A stretch of DNA of 64,000 bases from NCBI RefSeq assembly GCF_030814955.1, contig NZ_JAUSWB010000008.1, positions 124,001 through 188,000 of the forward strand, read 5' to 3'. This document shows, one piece after another, positions 54,610 through 61,927 of the stretch; position 1 is the first letter of the stretch; each line of letters starts with the position of its first letter. A program made the translations under genes and the position numbers. The notes under the pieces are model-generated. The model had not been told where the DNA came from, made no database searches, and saw nothing but the letters and a program-made list of their open reading frames with translations. Source of the DNA: Planomicrobium stackebrandtii. GTDB lineage: Bacteria; Bacillota; Bacilli; Bacillales_A; Planococcaceae.

Positions 54610-55031
54610 TATTCATCCTCTCCAATCGTTTGAATAATGGTCATCGTTACACCGACAACAACCAGGTAAACGCCTGCATCGAACAACATAGCCGAATGCA
54701 GGGAAGTTTCACCGAAAAGCGGTAAATCAAAGTAATCATAAGCATGGGTGAAAAAAGGGACATCAAAGATGATGGATGCAGCAGCTGTCGCAAGCGCGAG
54801 CAATAAACCGACTGCTGTCATCGTCACATAATTGAACGGTAGAATTTTTTTGACTGTTTCAAGGTCAAAAGAAAGCATCAGCAGTACGATGGCACTGGTA
54901 GTCAATAGCCCGCCGACAAATCCGCCGCCCGGTGTATAATGCCCTGCAAAGAAAATATGGACAGCAAACATCAAAATGATGAAGGTCACTACTTTTGTGG
55001 CCGTTTGAAGCATAACATCATTTGTTTTCAT
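54609..55031 (-). CDS. mrpB: Na+/H+ antiporter subunit MrpB
   Basis: A 140-residue, four-helix subunit. HYTPGGGFVGGLLTTSAIVL near 31 is the MrpB signature that is also found at the C-terminus of long MrpA proteins. Its start overlaps the end of mrpA by 14 bases. Confidence 0.94.
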   Translation of the reverse strand: MKTNDVMLQTATKVVTFIILMFAVHIFFAGHYTPGGGFVGGLLTTSAIVLLMLSFDLETVKKILPFNYVTMTAVGLLLALATAAASIIFDVPFFTHAYDYFDLPLFGETSLHSAMLFDAGVYLVVVGVTMTIIQTIGEDE

Positions 55032-57432
55032 GCTGACCCTCCTTTTTGGACAAGCGCAATTTGATCATCGCAATAATGCCAATGCCGGCAATACCGAGCA
55101 CTGCAATTTCAAACAATGTATCAAATCCACGGTAATCAACCAAGATAACGTTGACGATATTTCCGCCGCCTGCTTCAGTATAGACCGTTTCTTTGTAAAA
55201 CTCAGAAATGGAAGGCATAGCTTTCTGTGAATGGGATGACAGGGCAATTAGCGTCATGGTGATGCCGACCCCCACCGCAACCACTGCATTGCCAAGGCGG
55301 AAGGGCATGCGCTCTTCTTTCCGGCTGATCTGCGGCAGATGATAAAACGCCAGCAAGAACAACGCAACAGAAATAGTTTCGATTACCAGTTGGGTCAATG
55401 CTAAGTCCGGTGCCCGGAAAATGACAAAGAACAAAGCGACAGAATAGCCAACTGCCCCTAAGGCAATAATCGAAGTGAGCCTCGATTTTGAAACCAGAAT
55501 GGTCAGTGTTGAACCAACCAGGGCGACCAGAATGACAATTTCATAAAAGCCAACTGGTGCCAAGTTGGTGAAGTCGACTGCAAACGCCTCGGTCAAGTAG
55601 AGAGTGCCGAGGAGGATGAAGATCACGAAACTAAACATATACACCAAGTAAGAGCGGATAAAGCCCGTCATATACAGCATGGAAAAGCGGTTCGCACCAT
55701 CATCGCTTAAGAACATCAAGTTATCATAAAGAGCGTTTAACGAAATGGCATCTGGGAAGCGATCGTAACTCTTTTGCCATTTGTGCAGGGTCCAGAACAT
55801 CAATCCACCAACCGCAAAAATGCCAAGAGTCATAAAGAGCTCGGTATTAAAGCCGTGCCAAGCGGATACATGAACATCCACTTCTGATGGTGAATTGTAA
55901 AGGAAAGGCTGAATCGCCATGACGGCTGGTTTTACGAGCCAATCTCCAACGCGATTTGGGATAAAGAAAATAACGATAACCAGAATGGCAAGAAACACAG
56001 GTGAAATCAGCATGCCAATTGGCGCTTCATGTGCCGGCTTCGGCAATTGCTTCGGCTTGTGCTTGCCGGCAAACGTGTGGAACACAAAATAGAAGCTGTA
56101 AATGAATGTGAAAACTGATCCGAGCCAAGCGACGACAGGGAAAAGAATGCCCCAGACATCCATAGAGAACAAGTCGAAATCTGTCAGTGACAGCATGGCT
56201 GTCAGGAACATCTCTTTACTCAGGAAGCCGCCGAATGGTGGCAAGCCCGCCATAGAGAACGCGCCGATCATGGCTACGGTGAAACTGATTGGCATCAAGC
56301 TCATCAACCCGCCAAGTTTACGGATGTCACGCGTGCCGGTTTCGTGGTCGATGATGCCGGCAATCATGAACAAGCTCCCTTTAAAGACAGCATGGTTGAT
56401 CAAATGGAAAATCGCGGCGAATCCGGCATACATAAACGTGGTTTCCGCAATATTATCAATGTGATAGCCAGCGGCAGAAGCCCCAAGCAAGGACATGATC
56501 AGGCCAAGCTGAGAAACTGTCGAAAATGCCAGGATACCTTTCAAGTCTTTTTGTTTCAAGGCAAAGAATGAGCCCCAGAACATCGTAAACAGTCCGACTC
56601 CGGCAACGAGCCACATCCATGTTCCTGAGATAGCGAAAACGGGGGTCAGTCGTGCCACCAGGTATAGACCTGCTTTTACCATGGTTGCAGAATGCAGGTA
56701 GGCACTTACCGGAGTAGGCGCTTCCATTGCATCTGGAAGCCAGATATAGAATGGGAATTGTGCAGATTTGGTGAATGCGCCAAGCAGCACTAAAACAAGA
56801 GCCCAAATAAAGAAATCATGCGTGGCCATTTCCGGTGCCAGCGTGATCAATTCGCGTATCGAATATGTATTGCCCATAATACTCAGCAGCACAAAGCCCC
56901 CAAGCATCATCAGTCCCCCGAAAACGGTGATCATCATGGATTTCAATGCACCAAACCTTGAACGGTCGCGGGTGTACCAATAACCGATCAATAGGAAAGA
57001 TGAAATGGATGTCAATTCCCAGAAAAGATATAGAGTGATCAAGTGGTCACTTTGGACAATGCCGAGCATCGCCGTCATAAACATTAATAAATAAACATAG
57101 AAATTATGTAATTGTTCACGGTGCTTGTCCAAGTAAAAAATGGAGTACAGCACCACTAAAGCTCCAATGCCTGTAATCAGCAAGGTGAACAGCAGGCTCA
57201 ATCCATCGATATACGCGACAAACGCGATATCAAGTGAAGGGATCCATTGGAATTCAGAAACCAAGTTGCCTCCATCGATGGTTGTGGGCAGCAATGAAGC
57301 GTAGTAAATGAATAGGATGACGGGCACGGCCAAAACAAACCAGCCTGTATGGATCTTTCCTACTTTCTTAAACAGCAGCGGAATAAACAGCGCTGCAAGC
57401 AAAGGTAAAAAGATTAAAAATACAAATGACAA
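55018..57432 (-). CDS. mrpA: Na+/H+ antiporter subunit MrpA
   Basis: An 804-residue subunit with about 21 helices. The NuoL-like part includes LYLFWELTSISSFLLIGYWY near 133 (key Glu), PFYIWLPDAMEAPTPVSAYLHSATMVKAG near 225 (Lys in the following helix) and INHAVFKGSLFMIAG near 337. The C-terminal MbhD/E-like part has APDLALTQLVIETISVALFLLA near 685 and VNVILVDYRGFDTLFEIAVL near 765. The start is TTG 57432 after AAGGAGG. With B-G it exports sodium in exchange for protons and supports alkali and salt tolerance. Confidence 0.95.
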   Translation of the reverse strand: MSFVFLIFLPLLAALFIPLLFKKVGKIHTGWFVLAVPVILFIYYASLLPTTIDGGNLVSEFQWIPSLDIAFVAYIDGLSLLFTLLITGIGALVVLYSIFYLDKHREQLHNFYVYLLMFMTAMLGIVQSDHLITLYLFWELTSISSFLLIGYWYTRDRSRFGALKSMMITVFGGLMMLGGFVLLSIMGNTYSIRELITLAPEMATHDFFIWALVLVLLGAFTKSAQFPFYIWLPDAMEAPTPVSAYLHSATMVKAGLYLVARLTPVFAISGTWMWLVAGVGLFTMFWGSFFALKQKDLKGILAFSTVSQLGLIMSLLGASAAGYHIDNIAETTFMYAGFAAIFHLINHAVFKGSLFMIAGIIDHETGTRDIRKLGGLMSLMPISFTVAMIGAFSMAGLPPFGGFLSKEMFLTAMLSLTDFDLFSMDVWGILFPVVAWLGSVFTFIYSFYFVFHTFAGKHKPKQLPKPAHEAPIGMLISPVFLAILVIVIFFIPNRVGDWLVKPAVMAIQPFLYNSPSEVDVHVSAWHGFNTELFMTLGIFAVGGLMFWTLHKWQKSYDRFPDAISLNALYDNLMFLSDDGANRFSMLYMTGFIRSYLVYMFSFVIFILLGTLYLTEAFAVDFTNLAPVGFYEIVILVALVGSTLTILVSKSRLTSIIALGAVGYSVALFFVIFRAPDLALTQLVIETISVALFLLAFYHLPQISRKEERMPFRLGNAVVAVGVGITMTLIALSSHSQKAMPSISEFYKETVYTEAGGGNIVNVILVDYRGFDTLFEIAVLGIAGIGIIAMIKLRLSKKEGQHENK

Positions 57433-57464
57433 ATGAATCCTCCTTCCAGCGTAAACGTGATGAG

Positions 57465-57483
57465 TTTCTAATTAGAAATTATA
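57465..57483 (-). promoter_or_regulatory. mrp promoter -10 with adjoining palindrome
   Basis: On the minus strand a TATAAT (57478-57483) lies about 45 bases before the mrpA start, with no strong -35. The perfect 14-base palindrome TTTCTAATTAGAAA (57465-57478) begins at its last base, where the transcript should start, so a repressor could bind there. Confidence 0.4.
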
Positions 57484-57607
57484 ACGCAAATGGAGTGGAT
57501 TTGCATCGTTCATCCACCGAAGGAAGTGATTCTATTCATGTTTCTGCATGCTTTTAAGATAGGAAGAAACCCAATTAAGTTAATTTTGTGAATTTGGATT
57601 AAAGCAG

Positions 57608-57645
57608 GAAAAAACCCGATTTTCAGTCGAAAACCGGGTTTTTCT
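57608..57645 (-). terminator. Terminator of the MFS gene
   Basis: On the minus strand AAAAACCCGG and CGGGTTTTTT arms close an inner TTTTC/GAAAA stem with a four-base loop and T-run. It overlaps the stop codon. Confidence 0.82.
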
Positions 57646-58876
57646 ACATGTTCTTCAATTCCTGTTCAAGCAGGACATCTTCAAAATCCTGCGGCGGTTT
57701 GGCTAATGTATACCGAAGGAAAGCAAAAGCGACGACAAACAGCACGCCGGTTACGATGAAAACCGAAGAGATGCCGATAAACCCGCTTACAATCCCGCCG
57801 AACATCGGGCCGATAATGTTTCCAAGAAAGCGGAAGCTGGTGTTGTAACCCATAATTTCTCCTTGAATTTCGATGGGCGCTTCCCGCCGCATCAGGGCGG
57901 TAGTCGTCGGGATCATTCCGCCGACTGCAATGCCGAACAACAAGCGCAAAGCGATCAGTTGCCAAAGCTCGGTGACGAAAGCTTGGGGGATGATAAAAAC
58001 AAAAGCAAGCAGCAGCAGAAAGCCAAGGACTTTTTCGTAGCCGATCGAATCCCCCAGTCTTCCCCAGCGGCGGGCAAACAGCAGATTGCCGACGCCAGTG
58101 GCACTAAATGTAATTCCTGCAAGAAATGCCACTTGGGCAGTGCTTTCGGTCAATTCTGCCACGTACAGAGACAACAGAGGCTGGATGCTGAAATTGCCGA
58201 TTTGGATCAGTGCTGTGATGATCATGACATTGAGCATTAAGCGGTGGCTTAATATCCCACTGACAATTGTTTTCGGTGCATAGACGTGGGCATCTTTCAA
58301 TTTCACCCGTTTGATTTCGTGCAGACCGAATACGACGAACAAGGCAGCAACGGCAATGATGCTCGCTGTAATCAGGAAAGTATATTCGAAACCAAAAGCA
58401 TCAGCCATTAATCCGCCGATTACAGGTCCGAAAAGCGTACCTGAGACACTGCCCATTTGCAGTGTACCAAGTGTTTTCCCGGCTGTTTCCTTAGGGGTTT
58501 GAGAACTGACAAAAGCCAAGGATGTTGGAATAAACCCGGTTACGACACCCATGAATAGGCGAATCATGAACAGCTCTGAAACAGAGTCGGCGGTTCCCAT
58601 CAAGAAGATGCTGATGGCGATGCCGAATCCGTTAATGATTAATATCGGCTTAAAGCCATATTTGTCGGCAATGCGTCCCCAAATAGGAGACATGATCAAT
58701 GCAGCCACAAAAGTGACGCCAAAAACAAGTCCGGACCAGCGCTGTACATACTCGTCAGAAAAATTGCCAAGCGATTCAATATAAAGAGATAAGAATGGCA
58801 TAATCATAGTGGTGCTGCCGGCAACCAGGAAATTGGTGAACATGATAATAAAGAAATTCTTTTTCTGAGTATCCAT
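57644..58876 (-). CDS. MFS multidrug/metabolite exporter
   Basis: A 410-residue, 12-helix transporter of the major facilitator family, drug:H+ antiporter 1 type. The loop 2-3 motif appears as SPIWGRIADKYGFKPILI near 62 and the motif C region as GSVSGTLFGPVIGGLMAD near 142. The closest known types are B. subtilis YttB/Blt and E. coli MdtG. The cargo is unknown. AAGGG lies before the ATG at 58876. Confidence 0.82.
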   Translation of the reverse strand: MDTQKKNFFIIMFTNFLVAGSTTMIMPFLSLYIESLGNFSDEYVQRWSGLVFGVTFVAALIMSPIWGRIADKYGFKPILIINGFGIAISIFLMGTADSVSELFMIRLFMGVVTGFIPTSLAFVSSQTPKETAGKTLGTLQMGSVSGTLFGPVIGGLMADAFGFEYTFLITASIIAVAALFVVFGLHEIKRVKLKDAHVYAPKTIVSGILSHRLMLNVMIITALIQIGNFSIQPLLSLYVAELTESTAQVAFLAGITFSATGVGNLLFARRWGRLGDSIGYEKVLGFLLLLAFVFIIPQAFVTELWQLIALRLLFGIAVGGMIPTTTALMRREAPIEIQGEIMGYNTSFRFLGNIIGPMFGGIVSGFIGISSVFIVTGVLFVVAFAFLRYTLAKPPQDFEDVLLEQELKNM

Positions 58877-59003
58877 AAGGAACCCTTCTTTCTAAAAGGA
58901 GCATCTGTTCTTATTATATATTATTTCGCCACACGAAAAAAGCACTAAAACTTACCAGTGAATTCAAAAAAATTCTATGCTAAAATAAGGCGGGGTGAAA
59001 AAG

Positions 59004-59708
59004 ATGAAAAAAATAATAATGACACCAATTTTATTGGCCTTATTCCTGGGCGCATGCTCAGGGCAAGAAGCGGAGACAGAGACTGAAGAAACACCCGAAC
59101 AAACGAAAAGCGAAGCGGTGGAAGTTGAAGGCTATCCTCAATTGTCAACGGAAGTTGCCGACAACGAAGCGCTTGTTGAGCTCACGACATCCATGGGAAC
59201 CATGCAGATCAAGCTGTTTCCGGATATCGCGCCAAAAGCCGTAGAAAACTTTTTGACACATGCAGAAGAAGGCTACTATGATGGATTGACTTTCCACCGG
59301 ATCATTGAAGACTTTATGCTTCAAACAGGAGACCCTACTGGAACGGGTGGCGGTGGCGAAAGCATCTATGGTGCACCATTTGAAGACGAATTTCATGACC
59401 ATCTATTTAATATTCGCGGTGCATTGTCAATGGCAAATGCCGGACCTGGCACCAATGGCAGCCAGTTCTTCATCGTACAGGGACCAACAACAGTCAACGA
59501 AGAAGATTTGACTGTTGAATACCCGGAAGAAATTCAACAAGCGTACTTGGAGCAGGGCGGCGCATTTTGGCTTGACGGTGCCCATACTGTATTCGGCCAG
59601 GTAATTGAAGGCATGGATATAGTGGATTCCATCGCAGCGGTTGAAACTGTGCAGGAAAAGCCGGTTAATGATGTAACGATCGATTCCATCGAAATTCTGG
59701 AACAATAA
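59004..59708 (+). CDS. Cyclophilin-type peptidyl-prolyl isomerase, lipoprotein
   Basis: A 234-residue lipoprotein. The signal ends LFLGAC with Cys18, followed by an acidic linker rich in E and T. The cyclophilin domain holds [25 protein letters not shown] (catalytic His and Arg) near 95, NGSQFFIVQ near 150 and [17 protein letters not shown] near 195. Unlike cytoplasmic PpiB (about 145 residues) it is extracytoplasmic. ATG 59004 follows GGGGTGA; the GTG at 58995 overlaps that site. Together with the SurA-N lipoprotein it may help secreted proteins fold. Confidence 0.9.
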   Translation: MKKIIMTPILLALFLGACSGQEAETETEETPEQTKSEAVEVEGYPQLSTEVADNEALVELTTSMGTMQIKLFPDIAPKAVENFLTHAEEGYYDGLTFHRIIEDFMLQTGDPTGTGGGGESIYGAPFEDEFHDHLFNIRGALSMANAGPGTNGSQFFIVQGPTTVNEEDLTVEYPEEIQQAYLEQGGAFWLDGAHTVFGQVIEGMDIVDSIAAVETVQEKPVNDVTIDSIEILEQ

Positions 59709-59715
59709 ACAGATT

Positions 59716-59759
59716 GCAGAAAAACCTTTTACACCGGGTTCTTCTGCTTTTGTTTTTTT
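59716..59759 (+). terminator. Terminator after the cyclophilin gene
   Basis: GCAGAAAAACC and GGGTTCTTCTGC pair with small internal mismatches, followed by TTTTG and seven T residues. Confidence 0.75.
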
Positions 59760-59811
59760 GTGTATGTGCTATTATAGCTCTTAACGCTGGAGAAATGTTA
59801 GGTGAAAAAAC

Positions 59812-60072
59812 ATGGAGACAAATGAAATGAACAGAAGAGCAGGGACAGTTATGGAAGAATGGGATCCTTTTGCCATCGGCTCAGAGTTATACGATAAAGA
59901 AATTGGCAAAGTGGTCGATCAATTGCATGTTCTGGACCATCCATCAGAACTGGCAAAAAAGATTCAAAGCATCTATGAAAGTTCATTTAAAAAATGGATT
60001 CCACTGGAACAATGCGTTGAGATTTCTTACAAACTGATTGCGCTCAAGTACGAAGCGAAGCATATTATCTGA
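59812..60072 (+). CDS. DUF1871 family protein
   Basis: An 86-residue helical protein. VMEEWDPFAIGSELYDKEIGKVV near 12 and the C-terminal KKWIPLEQCVEISYKLIALK are the DUF1871 blocks. No catalytic motif is apparent and the function is unknown. TTAGGTGA precedes the ATG. It is a single gene with its own terminator. Confidence 0.8.
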   Translation: METNEMNRRAGTVMEEWDPFAIGSELYDKEIGKVVDQLHVLDHPSELAKKIQSIYESSFKKWIPLEQCVEISYKLIALKYEAKHII

Positions 60073-60080
60073 GACATACA

Positions 60081-60120
60081 AAAAGAGCTGTCGGCGAATT
60101 TTCGCCGACAGCTCTTTTTT
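60081..60120. terminator. Bidirectional terminator
   Basis: A stem of 18 bases built on AAAAGAGCTGTCGGCGAA around a short T loop, with T-run; it also serves the convergent XRE gene. Confidence 0.92.
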
Positions 60121-60126
60121 ATAGAT

Positions 60127-60345
60127 TTATTTTGATTCTAAACCATCTACCAGATTGGAAGCAGGCACTTCCAATGCATTTGAAAGAATAAGAATGGTTG
60201 AATTGGATGGGACTTCTTCGCCGCTTTCATAGGCTTGAAGCTTGGCAACACCAATTCTTGTCTTTAAGGCCAGTTCATCTAACGATAAGTTGCGCTCTTC
60301 GCGAAGCGCTTTTAATTGGGTGTGTAATTCGTTTTTCAAATTCAT
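60127..60345 (-). CDS. XRE-family HTH regulator (72 aa)
   Basis: The 72-residue protein is one Cro/CI-type helix-turn-helix: LKALREERNLSLDELALKTRIGVAKLQAYESGEEVPS with the recognition helix at about 28-37, and SNALEVPASNLV. No other domain is present. The start could be ATG 60345, only three bases after AAGGAG, or TTG 60339 with nine-base spacing. Targets are unknown; it lies head-to-tail after the NSS symporter gene on the same strand. Confidence 0.82.
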   Translation of the reverse strand: MNLKNELHTQLKALREERNLSLDELALKTRIGVAKLQAYESGEEVPSNSTILILSNALEVPASNLVDGLESK

Positions 60346-60442
60346 GCACTCCTTCACAATATGGAACTTTCTTCTATTTATATACTATCACGCACAGATA
60401 TTTTTCGGTAGGATAAGTTATGGCATCTTTCGAACAGTTAGC

Positions 60443-61777
60443 TCAAAAAATAGCAATGATTCCTTGGATAAAGACTACGATGATCGCAACAGGTGCAACG
60501 TAGCGAACCAGCACGCGCCAAACATCCACCCATACTTTCTGCTGTGACAGCTCATTGTGTGCATCTTCTTTTGTCAGGACATAGCCTGCGAACAACGCAG
60601 TGAATAGGGCACCAAGCGGCAATCCGATCCGGCTGGTCAACGTGTCGACAAAATCGAAGAACGTAAAGCCGAAGAAGATTTCCTGCGGCATGACGCCGAA
60701 AGACAAGGCGCTTGGAATTCCGACGATGAAAATCATCAGGCCGAAAATCAATGCGACACGGCGGCGGCGATCATACTTGCTTTTGACCCCGATGGAAACG
60801 GTAATCTCCAACATGGAGATGGAGGAAGTCAAAGTTGCAAACAGCAACAGGACAAAGAAAATGATCATCAGGAATTCACCCATGAACAGCTGATCAAAAA
60901 TAGCCGGCAAAATGATGAATACCAGTCCGGGACCTTGATCGGGTGTATACCCCAAAGCGAAAACCGCTGGGAAGATGATCAAGCCTGCCATAATCGAAAT
61001 CACGATATTCAGTGACACGACGCTGACAGATGAACGTGTCAGATTTTCCGATTTTGACAGATAAGAGGCATAAGTGATCATCCCTGCAACACCGACGCTC
61101 AGCGAGAAGAAGGCTTGCCCAAGTGCAATGAGGGCTGTCTCAAAGTTAAAGAAAGACCAGTCCGGAACAAACATAAAGCGGACGCCTTCCATGGCGCCAT
61201 CAAGTGTTAACGAACGGACCATCAGCACCACAAAGAAAATCAATAAAGCAGGCATCATAATTTTGCTGGCACGTTCAATGCCGCCTTTGATGCCGCCTTG
61301 AACGATCCAAATTGTCAATCCCATGAAAGCGGCTTGTGCAAGCAGAACTTCCCACGGGTTGGTAATAATGCCGGTGAAAAGCTCGGCAAATTCAGCGTCT
61401 CCCAAATCGGACAGCTGGAACAGGATAGAGCGGCCCAGGTAAGATAAGACCCAACCGCCGACAACGCTGTAAAAAGACAAAATCAGAAATGAAAAGATAA
61501 ATCCAGACCATCCGATTAAATACCAAGGCTTGCCGGGTGCTTGTTTTTTCAATCCGCTGACAGCATCCGCCTGGCCTCTGCGGCCGATGACAAATTCAGC
61601 AAGCAGGATTGGCAAACCGATGGCCACAGTGCTGATGATAAACAGCAAGATAAACACGCTGCCTCCATTTGCGCCGGTTTCGTATGGGAACTTCCAAATG
61701 GCGCCGAGGCCGATGGCACTTCCTGCTGCTGCAAGAACAAAGCCTAATTTGGAACTCCATTGTTCACGTTTCTTCAA
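60443..61777 (-). CDS. NSS family sodium-dependent transporter (YocR-like)
   Basis: A 444-residue NSS symporter with 11 to 12 helices. Helix 1 has GSAIGLGAIWKFPYETGANGG and helix 6 ALGQAFFSLSVGVAGMITYASY; helix 8 has LLFATLTSSISMLEI. Unlike the 38.9 kb protein it has no small subunit gene. Cargo is an amino acid or related amine, unknown. TTG 61777 fits AGGAG best (eight bases) and gives MKKREQW; ATG 61783 is an alternative. It is divergent from the sigma-like gene. Confidence 0.85.
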   Translation of the reverse strand: MKKREQWSSKLGFVLAAAGSAIGLGAIWKFPYETGANGGSVFILLFIISTVAIGLPILLAEFVIGRRGQADAVSGLKKQAPGKPWYLIGWSGFIFSFLILSFYSVVGGWVLSYLGRSILFQLSDLGDAEFAELFTGIITNPWEVLLAQAAFMGLTIWIVQGGIKGGIERASKIMMPALLIFFVVLMVRSLTLDGAMEGVRFMFVPDWSFFNFETALIALGQAFFSLSVGVAGMITYASYLSKSENLTRSSVSVVSLNIVISIMAGLIIFPAVFALGYTPDQGPGLVFIILPAIFDQLFMGEFLMIIFFVLLLFATLTSSISMLEITVSIGVKSKYDRRRRVALIFGLMIFIVGIPSALSFGVMPQEIFFGFTFFDFVDTLTSRIGLPLGALFTALFAGYVLTKEDAHNELSQQKVWVDVWRVLVRYVAPVAIIVVFIQGIIAIF

Positions 61778-61862
61778 CTTCATCACTCCTATTTCATATA
61801 GATTTCCTCATTTTACACGAGCAGCACTAAAAAAAATAGCAGAATTTGAAACGCTGGAGAGA

Positions 61863-61892
61863 TTGGACCGTATAACAATCAGTAAGTATAAT
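61863..61892 (+). promoter_or_regulatory. Promoter of the sigma-like membrane protein gene
   Basis: TTGGAC at 61863-61868 and TATAAT at 61887-61892 with 18 bases between, 35 bases before the ATG. Confidence 0.6.
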
Positions 61893-61927
61893 AGAATGAT
61901 TATTCCGACTAATGGAGAGGTGGGGCA

